Positions 32,194 to 41,431 of a stretch of 45,465 bases of DNA are shown here, piece by piece (the stretch's first letter is position 1; the number at the start of each line of letters is the position of its first letter). The DNA comes from Parasedimentitalea huanghaiensis. GTDB lineage: Bacteria; Pseudomonadota; Alphaproteobacteria; Rhodobacterales; Rhodobacteraceae. The notes under the pieces were generated by a model. The model made no database searches and was not told the DNA's origin. It worked only from the letters and a program-made list of their open reading frames with translations. The stretch spans positions 1-45,465 of the forward strand of contig NZ_WQLV01000024.1 in NCBI RefSeq assembly GCF_009753675.1, read 5' to 3'. Made by a program: the position numbers and the translations under genes.

Positions 32194-34017
32194 ATGCACG
32201 AAACTGACGATGCGAATGGTTTTTTATTCGCGCTGAACCAACTGGATGGGTCCCGTGTTGCGCTCAGGGATGGGGCGGAGGGCGTCTCTGTCTCCTTTGA
32301 TCAGATCACAGCGCAGATACAGGAAACGTCCGCTGAGCTGGCCACTGTGGTGCCGCCGCACTCGGTCTTGGCCTATGTGGCCGATGGGGCGTTTGCTTCA
32401 GCTCTGATGTTTCTGTGCCTGGGGGGGCATGCGGCTGTTGCGCCTATTTCGGCCAGATCCACCCTGGCTGAAGTGAAGGCCCTGCTGCAGCAGCTTCAGC
32501 CGTCAGTTTTTGTCGGGTCTGACACCTGTGCCCAGTTTGCCGGGGTTGCGGCGGAGCTTGGCATTCCGGTTTTGTTTGCTGAGATCACTGAAAGGGGGCG
32601 CCTGCGGTTACGTTCAGGTCCTGCGGCCACCGTTACGCCGACACAGCCCCGGAATCTGGACGAAAAGGGGGTGGTGCTGACCACCTCGGGCACCACGGGT
32701 CAGCCCAAGATGGTGGCGCTGAGCACGGGTCGGTTGATAGCCGGTGCGCGGGCGGTGGCTTCGACCATTGGGCTGTCAGCGGCAGATACCAGCGTTGAGA
32801 TTATGCCATTGCATCACATTCATGGGTTGGTTGCGGGTCTTTTGGCGCCCCTGTTGAGCGGCGCTGAAGTTGTCGTGCAGCCGAACCGTGACCCATTTGA
32901 GTTCCTCCAACTGGCGGTGCGGTTTGGGGCCCGGTGGTACACTGCGGTTCCAACCCTGCACCGGGCCATCCTTTATGCTGCTGTGGAGCACCCCGATCTG
33001 GTCAGCCAATGCCGGTTCCGGGTGATCCGGTCGTCGTCCTCTGCGATGCCCTTTGAAATCAGGCAGGGGGTGCAGGATCTGTTTACCTGTCCGGTTGTCG
33101 AAGCCTATGGCATGACAGAGGCGACCCATCAGATCAGCTCGCAAAGCCCGGACAGCCCCTGCGCCCATGGCACCCTGGGGCGGCCACAACCGGGGACACT
33201 GAAAATACAGGATGCAGAGGGTCGGAGACAGCCTGCGGGTCAGGTGGGAGAGATCCTGTTGCAAAGCCCAACCGTGATCACCAGCTATCTCGCCAATCCA
33301 GCCGCCACCCGGGCGGCGGCTGTCGATGGCTGGATGCGCACCGGCGATATTGGCCGTATCAACCCGGATGGCACGCTGTCCCTGGTGGGGCGGGAAAAGG
33401 AGATCATCAAACGGGGCGGGGCCCAGGTGGCGCCGCCAGAGATAGAAGATGCGTTATTGGCGCAGCCGGGGGTTATTGACGCCATTGCCTTTGGGGTGCC
33501 ACATCCTTCATTGAGCCAGGATGTTGCCGCCGCTGTGGTGCTTGATCATCGGGCCTCCTGTGATCCGCGGCAGCTTAGAAATACCCTGCTGGACGTTCTG
33601 TCTGCCTATAAGGTTCCCAGCAAAATCCTACAGATCCAGGATATCCCCAAAGGCCCCACCGGCAAACCCAGACGGCTGGACATGCACAGGCTGTTGGCGG
33701 TCGAGCTGCAGGGGGTGTTTGAGGCAGCGCAATCGCCGATGGAGGAGCTTTTGGTTGCGCTGTTTGGCGAAACCCTGGGACGGGATCATGTCAGCCGTCA
33801 GGATGACTTTTTTCTGTCTGGTGGGGATTCCTTGTCAGGCAGTGGCCTTATGGCGCAACTGAACCAGTTTTTTGACATCGCTCTCTCGCCTGAACTGCTG
33901 TTTCGATTTCCCACCCCTTTGGAACTTGCCAGCTATCTTGAAGCCCTTGAGGGCGGTCGGGTCCAACACCGGGTCACGGCCTTGGCAGCTGCGGCTCAGG
34001 GCAACACGGGCGTCTAG
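32194..34017 (+). CDS. AMP-forming acyl/aminoacyl ligase fused to a carrier protein domain (A-T didomain)
   Basis: A 607-aa protein of the ANL superfamily. Motifs: 'LTTSGTTGQPKMV' (about residue 163, AMP/phosphate loop), 'MPLHHIHGLVAGLLAPLLSGAEVV', 'VEAYGMTEATHQ' (about 303), 'GWMRTGDIGRI' (about 381), 'LVGREKEIIKRGG' and 'IPKGPTGKPRR' with the catalytic Lys. Residues of about 520-590 are a carrier domain with 'DDFFLSGGDSLSGSGLMAQL', where the first Ser of GGDSLS is the phosphopantetheine site. The HHIHGL region resembles acyl-CoA synthetases of the oxalate/fatty acid type more than NRPS A domains. It probably activates a small acid and holds it for the downstream NRPS. Its TAG abuts the next ATG, so the operon is coupled. 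Confidence 0.85.
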   Translation: MHETDDANGFLFALNQLDGSRVALRDGAEGVSVSFDQITAQIQETSAELATVVPPHSVLAYVADGAFASALMFLCLGGHAAVAPISARSTLAEVKALLQQLQPSVFVGSDTCAQFAGVAAELGIPVLFAEITERGRLRLRSGPAATVTPTQPRNLDEKGVVLTTSGTTGQPKMVALSTGRLIAGARAVASTIGLSAADTSVEIMPLHHIHGLVAGLLAPLLSGAEVVVQPNRDPFEFLQLAVRFGARWYTAVPTLHRAILYAAVEHPDLVSQCRFRVIRSSSSAMPFEIRQGVQDLFTCPVVEAYGMTEATHQISSQSPDSPCAHGTLGRPQPGTLKIQDAEGRRQPAGQVGEILLQSPTVITSYLANPAATRAAAVDGWMRTGDIGRINPDGTLSLVGREKEIIKRGGAQVAPPEIEDALLAQPGVIDAIAFGVPHPSLSQDVAAAVVLDHRASCDPRQLRNTLLDVLSAYKVPSKILQIQDIPKGPTGKPRRLDMHRLLAVELQGVFEAAQSPMEELLVALFGETLGRDHVSRQDDFFLSGGDSLSGSGLMAQLNQFFDIALSPELLFRFPTPLELASYLEALEGGRVQHRVTALAAAAQGNTGV

Positions 34018-35625
34018 ATGGTCACCACTGCGCCCTCCCTTTTCTCAGATCAGGCCGACACAGGCTGTCCTGCCTGTGAAGCGATTGCGCTGAGAGTTTT
34101 GGAGGCAGGTATTTTACGTGTCTACACGGTACCGGGGGATCTCACCTACGGGCTTTTGCGGGCCTTTGACCTGGCGGGCCTGAGCATCTACGCCTGTCGC
34201 TCTCAGGCGGCGGCGGTCTTTGCTTCGGCGGCAGATAGTTTTGCGCAGGGGGATCTGGTCAGTGTTGTGCTGGTGTCGCGCGGGCCGGCCTCACATAATG
34301 CAATGGCAGCTGTTGCGTCGGTGCTGGCGCAGGGCACGCCGATTCTGGTGCTGTCGCCGGTGGAAAACCAGCGAGACACCGAACGGGGGGCGTTTCAGGG
34401 CGGCGGGGTCAGCGGGATTGCAGAGGCAGGCAGATGCCCCGTGCTACGGCTGACCGATCTGGCACAGGTCGAAACCCTGCTGCCAGAGGTTCTAAGGGCG
34501 GGCAGGGGGCCAAACCGGACCTCGGCCGTGATCGAGATTGAGAGACCTGTTCTAGGAGGTGTTTCAGAGGCGGTGCCTGCCCCACGGTCTCCAGTGTCGG
34601 CACCCGCAGCGCAGGCCACAGAGATCTGGCTGGACGCTGCTATGGATGTCCTGAACAGGGCGCGCCGGGTGGTTCTTGTTGTCGGCCACATGGCCCGTTG
34701 GTCGGTGTCCTGTGCGGCTCTGGTTGAAGTGGCCAGCCTTTTGAAGGCGCCTATATGCCCTACCGGCCTGTCGCTGGGGTTTGCGGGGGCAGAGCTGGAA
34801 ACCGTGCCACAGGCGCATGTGCACAAGACGCTGGCAGCGGCGGACGCCGTTTTGCTGCTTGGGGCATCGCTGGACTGGAGCCTGCGGTTTGGCGCTGCGA
34901 TTGAGGCGGCGGCAGGGATTGTTCAGATGATACCGGATGAGAGGGCTGCAGTGGGTCGGCCGGCGGATATTCTGGTGCTTGGTGACATTGGCGCCAACCT
35001 GTCGGCGCTGTCCAGTCAGCTGCGCAGGCAGGGGGGCAGGGCATTGGCCATAGGGGAAGACTTGACGGCCGGTTCACTGCCGCGGTGTCAGGGGGAGTAT
35101 TGCGGACAGCTGCCTTTGATGGATCATGTTATGCAGTTGGTTGGTGCGCAGTTTCCAGTCAGAGCGGCGCTGGTCGTTGATGGCAGCAGCCCATTGGTTG
35201 CGGGGGCCCAGTCCATTCTGCCAAAACTGACCTGGGCGCGTATGACCCCAGGTGTTGCAGGGCATCTTGGCGCCGGGATTGGCCATGCTCTGGGGGCCAT
35301 GGCCACAGGGCGCTTTGATCAGGTGATTGTGGTCGCAGGAGACTTCAGTCTGGGATTGGCCATGGGGGATCTGGAAACCCTGCTGCGGTACGATCTTGCG
35401 GTCAAAATTCTGGTTTCCAACAATCGCGGGATCAAAACCGGAGCCCCATTGGTGGCTGGGGCAGATCCCAGAATGACCCAATATGCACAGACCGTTGACC
35501 ACGCGGCGATCATGCGTGGCTTTGGCGGGGCAGGGTATCGCGTGTGCAGCCCGCAGGACTGGAACAGGATCGCCGCCAGCGTCTTTTCCAGCACAGGGCC
35601 CTGTCTTGTTGATATCCTTGGTTAG
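34018..35625 (+). CDS. ThDP-enzyme-fold protein (acetolactate synthase/decarboxylase superfamily) with altered active-site residues
   Basis: A 535-aa protein with the three-domain layout of the ALS/pyruvate-decarboxylase superfamily: a PYR domain (about 15-175), a central domain (about 200-335) and a PP domain (about 365-535). Two hallmark residues differ. The PYR-domain motif that normally reads H-E-Q-A-A is R61-S62-Q63-A-A, so the cofactor-activating Glu is Ser. The ThDP motif GDG is G441-D442-F443, although the downstream Asn pair (468-469) and their spacing are kept. It may thus use ThDP without the usual Glu, as glyoxylate carboligase does, or have lost ThDP chemistry. It lies directly between an A-T didomain and an NRPS in one operon. 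Function unknown. Confidence 0.78.
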   Translation: MVTTAPSLFSDQADTGCPACEAIALRVLEAGILRVYTVPGDLTYGLLRAFDLAGLSIYACRSQAAAVFASAADSFAQGDLVSVVLVSRGPASHNAMAAVASVLAQGTPILVLSPVENQRDTERGAFQGGGVSGIAEAGRCPVLRLTDLAQVETLLPEVLRAGRGPNRTSAVIEIERPVLGGVSEAVPAPRSPVSAPAAQATEIWLDAAMDVLNRARRVVLVVGHMARWSVSCAALVEVASLLKAPICPTGLSLGFAGAELETVPQAHVHKTLAAADAVLLLGASLDWSLRFGAAIEAAAGIVQMIPDERAAVGRPADILVLGDIGANLSALSSQLRRQGGRALAIGEDLTAGSLPRCQGEYCGQLPLMDHVMQLVGAQFPVRAALVVDGSSPLVAGAQSILPKLTWARMTPGVAGHLGAGIGHALGAMATGRFDQVIVVAGDFSLGLAMGDLETLLRYDLAVKILVSNNRGIKTGAPLVAGADPRMTQYAQTVDHAAIMRGFGGAGYRVCSPQDWNRIAASVFSSTGPCLVDILG

Positions 35626-35637
35626 GGGAGCCTTGGT

Positions 35638-38600
35638 ATGAGTGAAACGACACCTGTAATACCGTCACGCGGCCAATGGCTGCTGACCCAGCTGCGCCAG
35701 TCTTCCAGGGATGGCTCAGTGGGCGGCTCGGGGCAGGATCTGGTGCTCTCTGTTGCGCAAAAGACTTTGCTGGCCTCGCAAGACCTGCATCAGGGAGAAG
35801 CCGTTGGCAATGTCACCAAAAGCTGGGAGCTAAGGGGCAGACTTGATTTGGCGGCGCTGGAGCGGGCGTTGCAGGCGCTGGTCATCCGGCATGATGCCCT
35901 GCGACTGTCGATCTCACGTGGTAAGGGGCGACCGCAGCCCGTCTTTGCCGCGCATCTGCCTGTCCGTCTGATCTGTGAAGAAGGGGGCGGAGAGGGGCTT
36001 GCTGACCGGCTTCGGCAGATTGACCGGCACATCGAACATGAAAGCTTGAACAGCCTGCCGCTGACCGGGGACCGGCTCTGGAAAGCCCGCCTGTTCAAGA
36101 TTGAGACGGGCCGGCATGTGTTGATGATCGCCATGCATCACCTGATCTGCGATGACTGGTCCTGGCGTATTCTGCCCCGGGATCTGTTTGTGCTGTACAG
36201 GTCTGAGGTGGAGGCAATGATGCCTGCTCTGCCGGAGGCAGGCTGTTTTAAGACCTATTTGCAACAGGGGGGCGTCGGCAGGGCCGAAGAAACGGGAGCG
36301 GGGACACCTGAAACCAGCTGGCCTGAACTGGACTGGCCGGTTGCAGAACAAGATCAGTCTGATCCGCAGGCCCGGCGCAGTGAAGTGGCGGAGAGGCTGC
36401 TTGATCCGTCAGGGTTTGAGGCGCTGAAACAGGTGGCCAGGGTGTACAACTGCACGCCTTTCACCTTTTTCCTCTCTTGCTACCAGATGTTGTTGAGCCT
36501 GTATTGTGATCAGGCGTCTTTTGGAATTTCGGTCTCCGCCGCGGACCGGTTGGGACCGGGCACACAGAACAGTATAGGGGTTTTGGTGCATGATTTTCAG
36601 GTGGGGCTGGATCTGACATCTCATCTGCGGTTTTCAGACCTGTTGCAGGCAGCCAAGGACAGGGTGCACAGGGCGCAGCAAACCCCAAACGAGGGGCTTC
36701 ACCTGGGGCGGGCGACCATTGGGTATTATAATGCTCCGGTGCTGGCCGCAGATGCGGGGGCACTGGCGGTCCGGGAACGACCGATGCCCCGACGCGCAAT
36801 TGCCAACAATCTGCGCCTGTCTCTGAAACCGGGGAAACAGGGTGTGGTCATCACCTTTGAAGGGCAGCAAAAATACTTTGATCAGAAACAGCTGGACCGC
36901 CTGGCCGGCTGCTATGATCTGATCCTGCAGCAGGTTGTCAAAAATCCGGAAATTCTGCTGTCCGGGATCAGGGTGGTTTCTGATCCCGAGATGAAAAGAC
37001 AGGCGGTGCGGTCGGTTGCGCCGACAGTGGTGCCCTGCGATGGCACGATCGTGGCACGGTTTCTGGAGGTTGCAGGGCGGCATCCGGCGGCGCCTGCGCT
37101 GGCGACGCCGACCCGCACACAAAGCTATGCAGAGCTGGACGCAGAGACAAACACCCTGGCACATTGGTTGCGGCAACAGGGGCTGGAGGCTGGGGACCGG
37201 CTGGCGGTTGCGCTGCCGCGGGGCAGGGCGGTTTTTAAGCTCTGGCTTGGGGCTCTCAAGGCCAATCTGACGGTTGTGCCCATCGAGACCACTCTGCCAG
37301 AGGCGCGGATCCAGTCCATTTTGCAGGCTTCGGGGGCCCGGATGATGGTGGGGGCAGCCGCCGCGGATACCGGTCAGAATGTTGAGGGTGTCAGATGGCT
37401 GGCGCTGCCGCGGGGCGCAGAATGTGCCGCGCTTCCAAAGGATCCGCTGCCGCCCCCGAGCGCAGGTGCAAGCCCTGCCAGCTTTATCATGTTTACCTCG
37501 GGGACAACCGGTCCGCCCAAGGGGGTCCCCATCACTCAGGCCGGCCTCCTTCGGCTGGCGGCCAACACGCGGCATTTGCCTGTTGGTCCCGGCGACCGGA
37601 TGATCCAGCTGGCCTCCTGTGGGTTTGATGGCAGCCTGATCGAGGTCTGGGGGGCCTGGCTGAATGGGGCGGCGCTGGTTCTGTGTGAAAAACCAATCCT
37701 GACCGAAGGGGGGGTGAATGCGGAATTGCGCCGACTGGCACCCAACGCCGCCTTCATGACAACCAGCCTGTTCAATGCCGTTGTGGATACGGATGCCTCT
37801 GTTTTGGCCACGCTGAACCATCTGGCCGTAGGCGGGGAGGCGGCCTCGGCGTCGCATTTCCGGCGGGCGCTCGCGGTCAACCCGTCGTTGCGGCTGTCCA
37901 ATGTCTATGGTCCGATGGAAAACGGGGCTTTGACAGCGCAGCATCTTGTAGGGCGGCAGATCAGTTCTGCCGTTCCAATTGGCCGCCCGCTTCCGGGCAA
38001 TATGACCTTTGTCCTGTCCGAGACCCAGCAACCGGTTCCGGATGGTTTTGCCGGCGAGTTGCTGATTGGGGGGCCAGGGCTGTCCTTGGGCTATGACAAC
38101 CAGCCAGAACTGTCACGGCAGAAATTCCTGTCTCTGGACGCCGGTGATCTTGGTCTCGATCAGGCGGGATCTGTTGTGCTGTACCGATCTGGCGACCGGG
38201 TGAAATGGAACCGGCAGGGCGAACTGGAGTTTCTGGGGCGGCGCGATAACCAGTTCAAACTGCATGGGTACCGCATTGAGCCGAGCGAAATTGAGGCCGC
38301 CCTGATGGAGCACCCGGCAGTTGGCCGCGTGGCCGTGGCCCCGGACAGGCAGTCAGAGCAGTCTCAGACGGTAGGGATTGTGGCCTATTACGATCTGATC
38401 TCTGATCATGTGCCAACAGAAAAGGAGCTTAGGGTTTTTATGGCGGCACGGCTGCCAAGACCCATTCTTCCCACTCGCTATATCCCTGTCGACAGGCTCC
38501 AGTTAACCCCCAACGGTAAGGCTGATTTGCAGGCTCTGGAGCGGGGGCACGACAGGCCTCCGGGGCAGATGGCCCCAGTGTCCGCGGCCACAGATCCGAT

Positions 38601-40128
38601 GGTTGAGCTCTGGAAAAAGCACCTCAAGATAGGCTCTATTCCTGAGGATATTGACTATTATGCTCTGGGCGGCACATCTTTGTCTCTGGTTCAGATGATC
38701 TTTGATGTGGAAGCTCTGTTTGGCGTCGAAGTTGATTTTGCGGTCCTTTCAGGCGAACCGACACTCAGGCGGATGCGCTATATGATTTCGCTCAGCCCAA
38801 CGTCGCGGTCTGGTGGGCTGCGTCACTTGCGTGTGCTGCGGGAAGGGGACCCAAAACTGCCTCCGGTTGTGATTTTGCCAGCCAAGACGGGCTCGGCGGC
38901 CTGGGCGATTGATGTGTTGTCACAGATGACCACCAATAACCCCATTCTGGCGCTTGGGTTTGAGCCACCTCGGGGCCGAAACTTGAAACCATCTCATTTT
39001 GCGGATCTGCTGAGCGCGTTTCTGGAAGACCTTGCGATCTATGCAGCGGATAAACCGGTCATTCTGGCAGGGTTTTCTTTTGGGGGGACCATCGCTGGAT
39101 ATATGGCGGGTATGGCCAGCGCCTATGGGGTTGAAGTCGCCAAGGTTATTAACATTGATGGCGGCAGCCCGGTGTCCTGGGTGGTGCCTGAAAACCCTGC
39201 CAACCGGTCTGCCTTCGCTCAGTTCATGAGGCAATTCCGGTTTTTTCCAACAGGGCCTGTCGATACTGATTATCACCTTGTTACCGTCACACGCAGCTTC
39301 CCGTTCTCTGGTGTTGATCGGGGTGATGGATGGTCTCATGCCGTCACCTCTCCCATTCACGAATATGATCTTGATACTCACCATGTCCTGTTGATCCAGC
39401 CGCAGCTTGGTGGCCAGGTGGCGTATTATCTGGACAAGATTATCTCAGGCACTGCAATCGCGTCCCGTATCAGGCCCAGCCAATACAAGAGCAGTTGGCT
39501 GACCAGGTTGAACGCTGCAAAGCAGTTGAGTCTGCGTGGAGAGTATAAAGGGGCCGCAGATCTGTTGGATCAATTGGTCCCTGATGACAGTGAAAAACCT
39601 GAATGGATGGTGCTTGCTCTGATCCGTCTCGGTCAGCGGTCGGAACCTCTGGCGCGACACTGGCTGGACCATCTGCCGGACTGCCCGTTTCCGCTGGTGT
39701 GGCAGGAACTGGCCAAAAGGGATGATCAAAACAGGATCATCTGTCTGAGACAGGGGTATCAGGCATCAGGCGCGGATCTGAGCGGTGCCGTGCCACTGGT
39801 CGCCAGTCTCTCAGAGCGGGGCGATCATGGTGAGGTTGACGAGATCATCCGTCAATTGCAGGCCTCAACCCGTTTCAGCGTCGAAGCGGGGCTGGCGCAG
39901 GGGATTGCTTTTGCTGTCTCTGGGGACCCAGATCAGGCCTTTCGCTCTGTGGCCTTGGCGTTAGCACACTCGGACGCCTCAACGTCACATTTCAGATGGG
40001 CATCGATGTTTTTCTCTCGGGCGGTGTCACCGGATTGTGCGTTTGATCTTATGGATATCGGACGATCAAGATTTCCGGATGCAGTGCAAAATATGTCCTG
40101 CAGGATTGAACAAATGTTTTCGTCATAA
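35638..40128 (+). CDS. Single-module NRPS (C-A-T-TE) with a C-terminal helical tail
   Basis: A 1496-aa synthetase. The condensation domain (about 40-440) has the active-site motif 'MHHLICDDW' near residues 165-173. The adenylation domain (about 480-960) has 'FTSGTTGPPKGVPIT' (about 617), 'FDGSLIEVW', 'NVYGPMENG' (about 755; Met replaces the usual Thr), 'YRSGDRVKW' (about 848) and 'TPNGKADLQ' (about 956). The carrier domain has 'YALGGTSLSLVQ' near 1010. The thioesterase has 'LAGFSFGGTIAGY' (nucleophile Ser near 1145) and a candidate His in 'LDTHHVLL'. About 200 more residues are helical and TPR-like. It follows the ThDP-like gene by 12 bases with GGGGAG upstream. It probably joins the acyl unit held by the A-T didomain to one amino acid and releases the product. 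No tailoring or export gene for a peptide is nearby. Confidence 0.88.
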   Translation: MSETTPVIPSRGQWLLTQLRQSSRDGSVGGSGQDLVLSVAQKTLLASQDLHQGEAVGNVTKSWELRGRLDLAALERALQALVIRHDALRLSISRGKGRPQPVFAAHLPVRLICEEGGGEGLADRLRQIDRHIEHESLNSLPLTGDRLWKARLFKIETGRHVLMIAMHHLICDDWSWRILPRDLFVLYRSEVEAMMPALPEAGCFKTYLQQGGVGRAEETGAGTPETSWPELDWPVAEQDQSDPQARRSEVAERLLDPSGFEALKQVARVYNCTPFTFFLSCYQMLLSLYCDQASFGISVSAADRLGPGTQNSIGVLVHDFQVGLDLTSHLRFSDLLQAAKDRVHRAQQTPNEGLHLGRATIGYYNAPVLAADAGALAVRERPMPRRAIANNLRLSLKPGKQGVVITFEGQQKYFDQKQLDRLAGCYDLILQQVVKNPEILLSGIRVVSDPEMKRQAVRSVAPTVVPCDGTIVARFLEVAGRHPAAPALATPTRTQSYAELDAETNTLAHWLRQQGLEAGDRLAVALPRGRAVFKLWLGALKANLTVVPIETTLPEARIQSILQASGARMMVGAAAADTGQNVEGVRWLALPRGAECAALPKDPLPPPSAGASPASFIMFTSGTTGPPKGVPITQAGLLRLAANTRHLPVGPGDRMIQLASCGFDGSLIEVWGAWLNGAALVLCEKPILTEGGVNAELRRLAPNAAFMTTSLFNAVVDTDASVLATLNHLAVGGEAASASHFRRALAVNPSLRLSNVYGPMENGALTAQHLVGRQISSAVPIGRPLPGNMTFVLSETQQPVPDGFAGELLIGGPGLSLGYDNQPELSRQKFLSLDAGDLGLDQAGSVVLYRSGDRVKWNRQGELEFLGRRDNQFKLHGYRIEPSEIEAALMEHPAVGRVAVAPDRQSEQSQTVGIVAYYDLISDHVPTEKELRVFMAARLPRPILPTRYIPVDRLQLTPNGKADLQALERGHDRPPGQMAPVSAATDPMVELWKKHLKIGSIPEDIDYYALGGTSLSLVQMIFDVEALFGVEVDFAVLSGEPTLRRMRYMISLSPTSRSGGLRHLRVLREGDPKLPPVVILPAKTGSAAWAIDVLSQMTTNNPILALGFEPPRGRNLKPSHFADLLSAFLEDLAIYAADKPVILAGFSFGGTIAGYMAGMASAYGVEVAKVINIDGGSPVSWVVPENPANRSAFAQFMRQFRFFPTGPVDTDYHLVTVTRSFPFSGVDRGDGWSHAVTSPIHEYDLDTHHVLLIQPQLGGQVAYYLDKIISGTAIASRIRPSQYKSSWLTRLNAAKQLSLRGEYKGAADLLDQLVPDDSEKPEWMVLALIRLGQRSEPLARHWLDHLPDCPFPLVWQELAKRDDQNRIICLRQGYQASGADLSGAVPLVASLSERGDHGEVDEIIRQLQASTRFSVEAGLAQGIAFAVSGDPDQAFRSVALALAHSDASTSHFRWASMFFSRAVSPDCAFDLMDIGRSRFPDAVQNMSCRIEQMFSS

Positions 40129-40202
40129 GGTGACAGAGAACAGCACTTGCTTGCCGCCCATTTAACATAAGACAAGTTATCTGTTCTGTGGTTGTCGCCG
40201 GG

Positions 40203-40230
40203 GACGCGCTACTTCCAACGGCGTCTTTTA
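40203..40230 (+). terminator. Possible terminator of the NRPS operon
   Basis: GACGC and GCGTC separated by 13 bases and followed by TTTTA, about 75 bases after the NRPS stop and overlapping the stop codon of the convergent export gene. The stem is short and the loop long, so confidence is modest. An AGAACAG / CTGTTCT pair flanks the preceding 50 bases. Confidence 0.4.
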
Positions 40231-41343
40231 AAGGACCCCTGCTGCACTGAAGACACCAAAGAAGTTGCCGAAGATATTGGAAATTGTCAGGGCATCGTTG
40301 ATTGGGGATTCTGTGGCCATGACCAGATCTCCGGGCTGGATCTGGAATGTGCGCGCTGAAAACAGCCCATCAGCCGAGGTCAGGTCAAGCGTAAAGACCA
40401 CCCGTTGCTGACGGGGTCCACGGATGCCCGGGGCCACCGCACCGGGGGCATATTCGCGCAGGATCAGCAACCCTTGCGGGTCCGCCTTATTGTCCTGAAA
40501 GCCGCCTGAGATCGACACCGCATCCATCGCCGAGACCTCATCTTTGGTAAAGGTATGCAGGTCTTCGCGGCCAGTGGCTCCAAAGGACAGGAAATACCGT
40601 TCATCTTCCTCGACAAAAACCCGGTCGCCGCCGCGCAGCAGCGTGTCCAGGTGCGGGTTGTTCAACAGGTTATCGATGGAGGTGCCATAGATATGATGGC
40701 CACGCACCAGGCGGATCTGCGGGTTGTTGAGGGTGGGGCTGATGCCTCCACCAGCTGAAATCAGCCCCATCACCGTGTAGTTGCGATCCGGCATCGGATA
40801 GGTGTTGGGCCGGGCCACGCCGCTGATCAGGTCAACCGAGTTGTTGCGCCCCTCTTTCATGCTGAGCTGCACCTGAGCCGAGGGCACAATGGGTTCGATG
40901 GCGCGCTGCATTTCCTCGCGCGCCAGATCCGGGGTCAGCCCCAGCACGTTGACGTTGCCCACATAGGGCATAAAAATGGTGCCATTGGCGGCCACGGTGA
41001 TATCTTGCAGCTGGATCACCTTTTGGTCGGCGGCGGTCAGCAAAGAGTTGTCATTGCTGTCCCAGATGCTGAGGGTCAGCCGGTCGCCGGACTGGATGAT
41101 CTGCGTGCGGGCACCTTGGTGGCCCCGGATCCAGCTCAGCCGTTCCTGCTTGCCGGTTGCGGGCCATTGGGCCACGGTCGGCAGGAAGGCGCGGGTCACC
41201 CTGTACAGCGCAAAACCGGCATCCGCTTCAGTGGATTGTTTCAGAATTTCTTCGCTGGCCGGGGCGCCACCCGGCAGACGGCTGCAGGCTGCTGACACCA
41301 GGATCAGGCTTGTGAGAGCAAGCACGGAGAGGAATGGGCGCAT
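40228..41343 (-). CDS. Outer-membrane polysaccharide export lipoprotein (OPX, Wza/KpsD type)
   Basis: A 371-aa lipoprotein with the lipobox VSAAC (Cys20). The Poly_export domain is recognisable in 'IIQSGDRLTLSIWDSND', 'VAANGTIFMPYVGNVNVLGLTPDLAREEMQRAI' and 'AQVQLSMKEGRNNSVDLISGVARPNTYPM'. SLBB-like segments follow: 'YTVMGLISAGGGISPTLNNPQIRLVRG' and 'VSAMDAVSISGGFQDNKADPQGLLILREY'. The C-terminal hydrophobic stretch 'ISNIFGNFFGVFSAAGVL' may form the amphipathic outer-membrane segment. It would complete the export path with the KpsE-like protein and ABC transporter. It is transcribed alone, divergent from the SDR gene. Confidence 0.9.
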   Translation of the reverse strand: MRPFLSVLALTSLILVSAACSRLPGGAPASEEILKQSTEADAGFALYRVTRAFLPTVAQWPATGKQERLSWIRGHQGARTQIIQSGDRLTLSIWDSNDNSLLTAADQKVIQLQDITVAANGTIFMPYVGNVNVLGLTPDLAREEMQRAIEPIVPSAQVQLSMKEGRNNSVDLISGVARPNTYPMPDRNYTVMGLISAGGGISPTLNNPQIRLVRGHHIYGTSIDNLLNNPHLDTLLRGGDRVFVEEDERYFLSFGATGREDLHTFTKDEVSAMDAVSISGGFQDNKADPQGLLILREYAPGAVAPGIRGPRQQRVVFTLDLTSADGLFSARTFQIQPGDLVMATESPINDALTISNIFGNFFGVFSAAGVL

Positions 41344-41431
41344 TCAGAAGCCTTGTCAGGAAAAGTCTTGTTTTATAGCCTCCGCAAGATACTGGGCCAG
41401 AACGGTGCGTCAACAAAAACAGGGGCAGTAA
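41344..41431. promoter_or_regulatory. Divergent promoter gap between OPX and SDR genes
   Basis: An 88-base AT-richer stretch that must hold start signals for both the export lipoprotein gene and the SDR-sugar transferase operon. GGGGCAG precedes the SDR ATG. No clear dyad. Confidence 0.3.

Noticed and set aside
32194-34017. Oxalyl-CoA synthetase plus oxalyl-CoA decarboxylase pair for oxalate degradation
   Set aside because: The ligase has a fused carrier domain, the ThDP protein lacks the catalytic Glu, and both are coupled to an NRPS; resemblance is superficial.
36634-38031. A 465-aa open frame on the minus strand inside the NRPS gene
   Set aside because: It lies wholly antisense to conserved A- and C-domain coding sequence, has low-complexity Arg/Pro/Gln composition typical of shadow frames in high-GC DNA, and shows no domain motifs.
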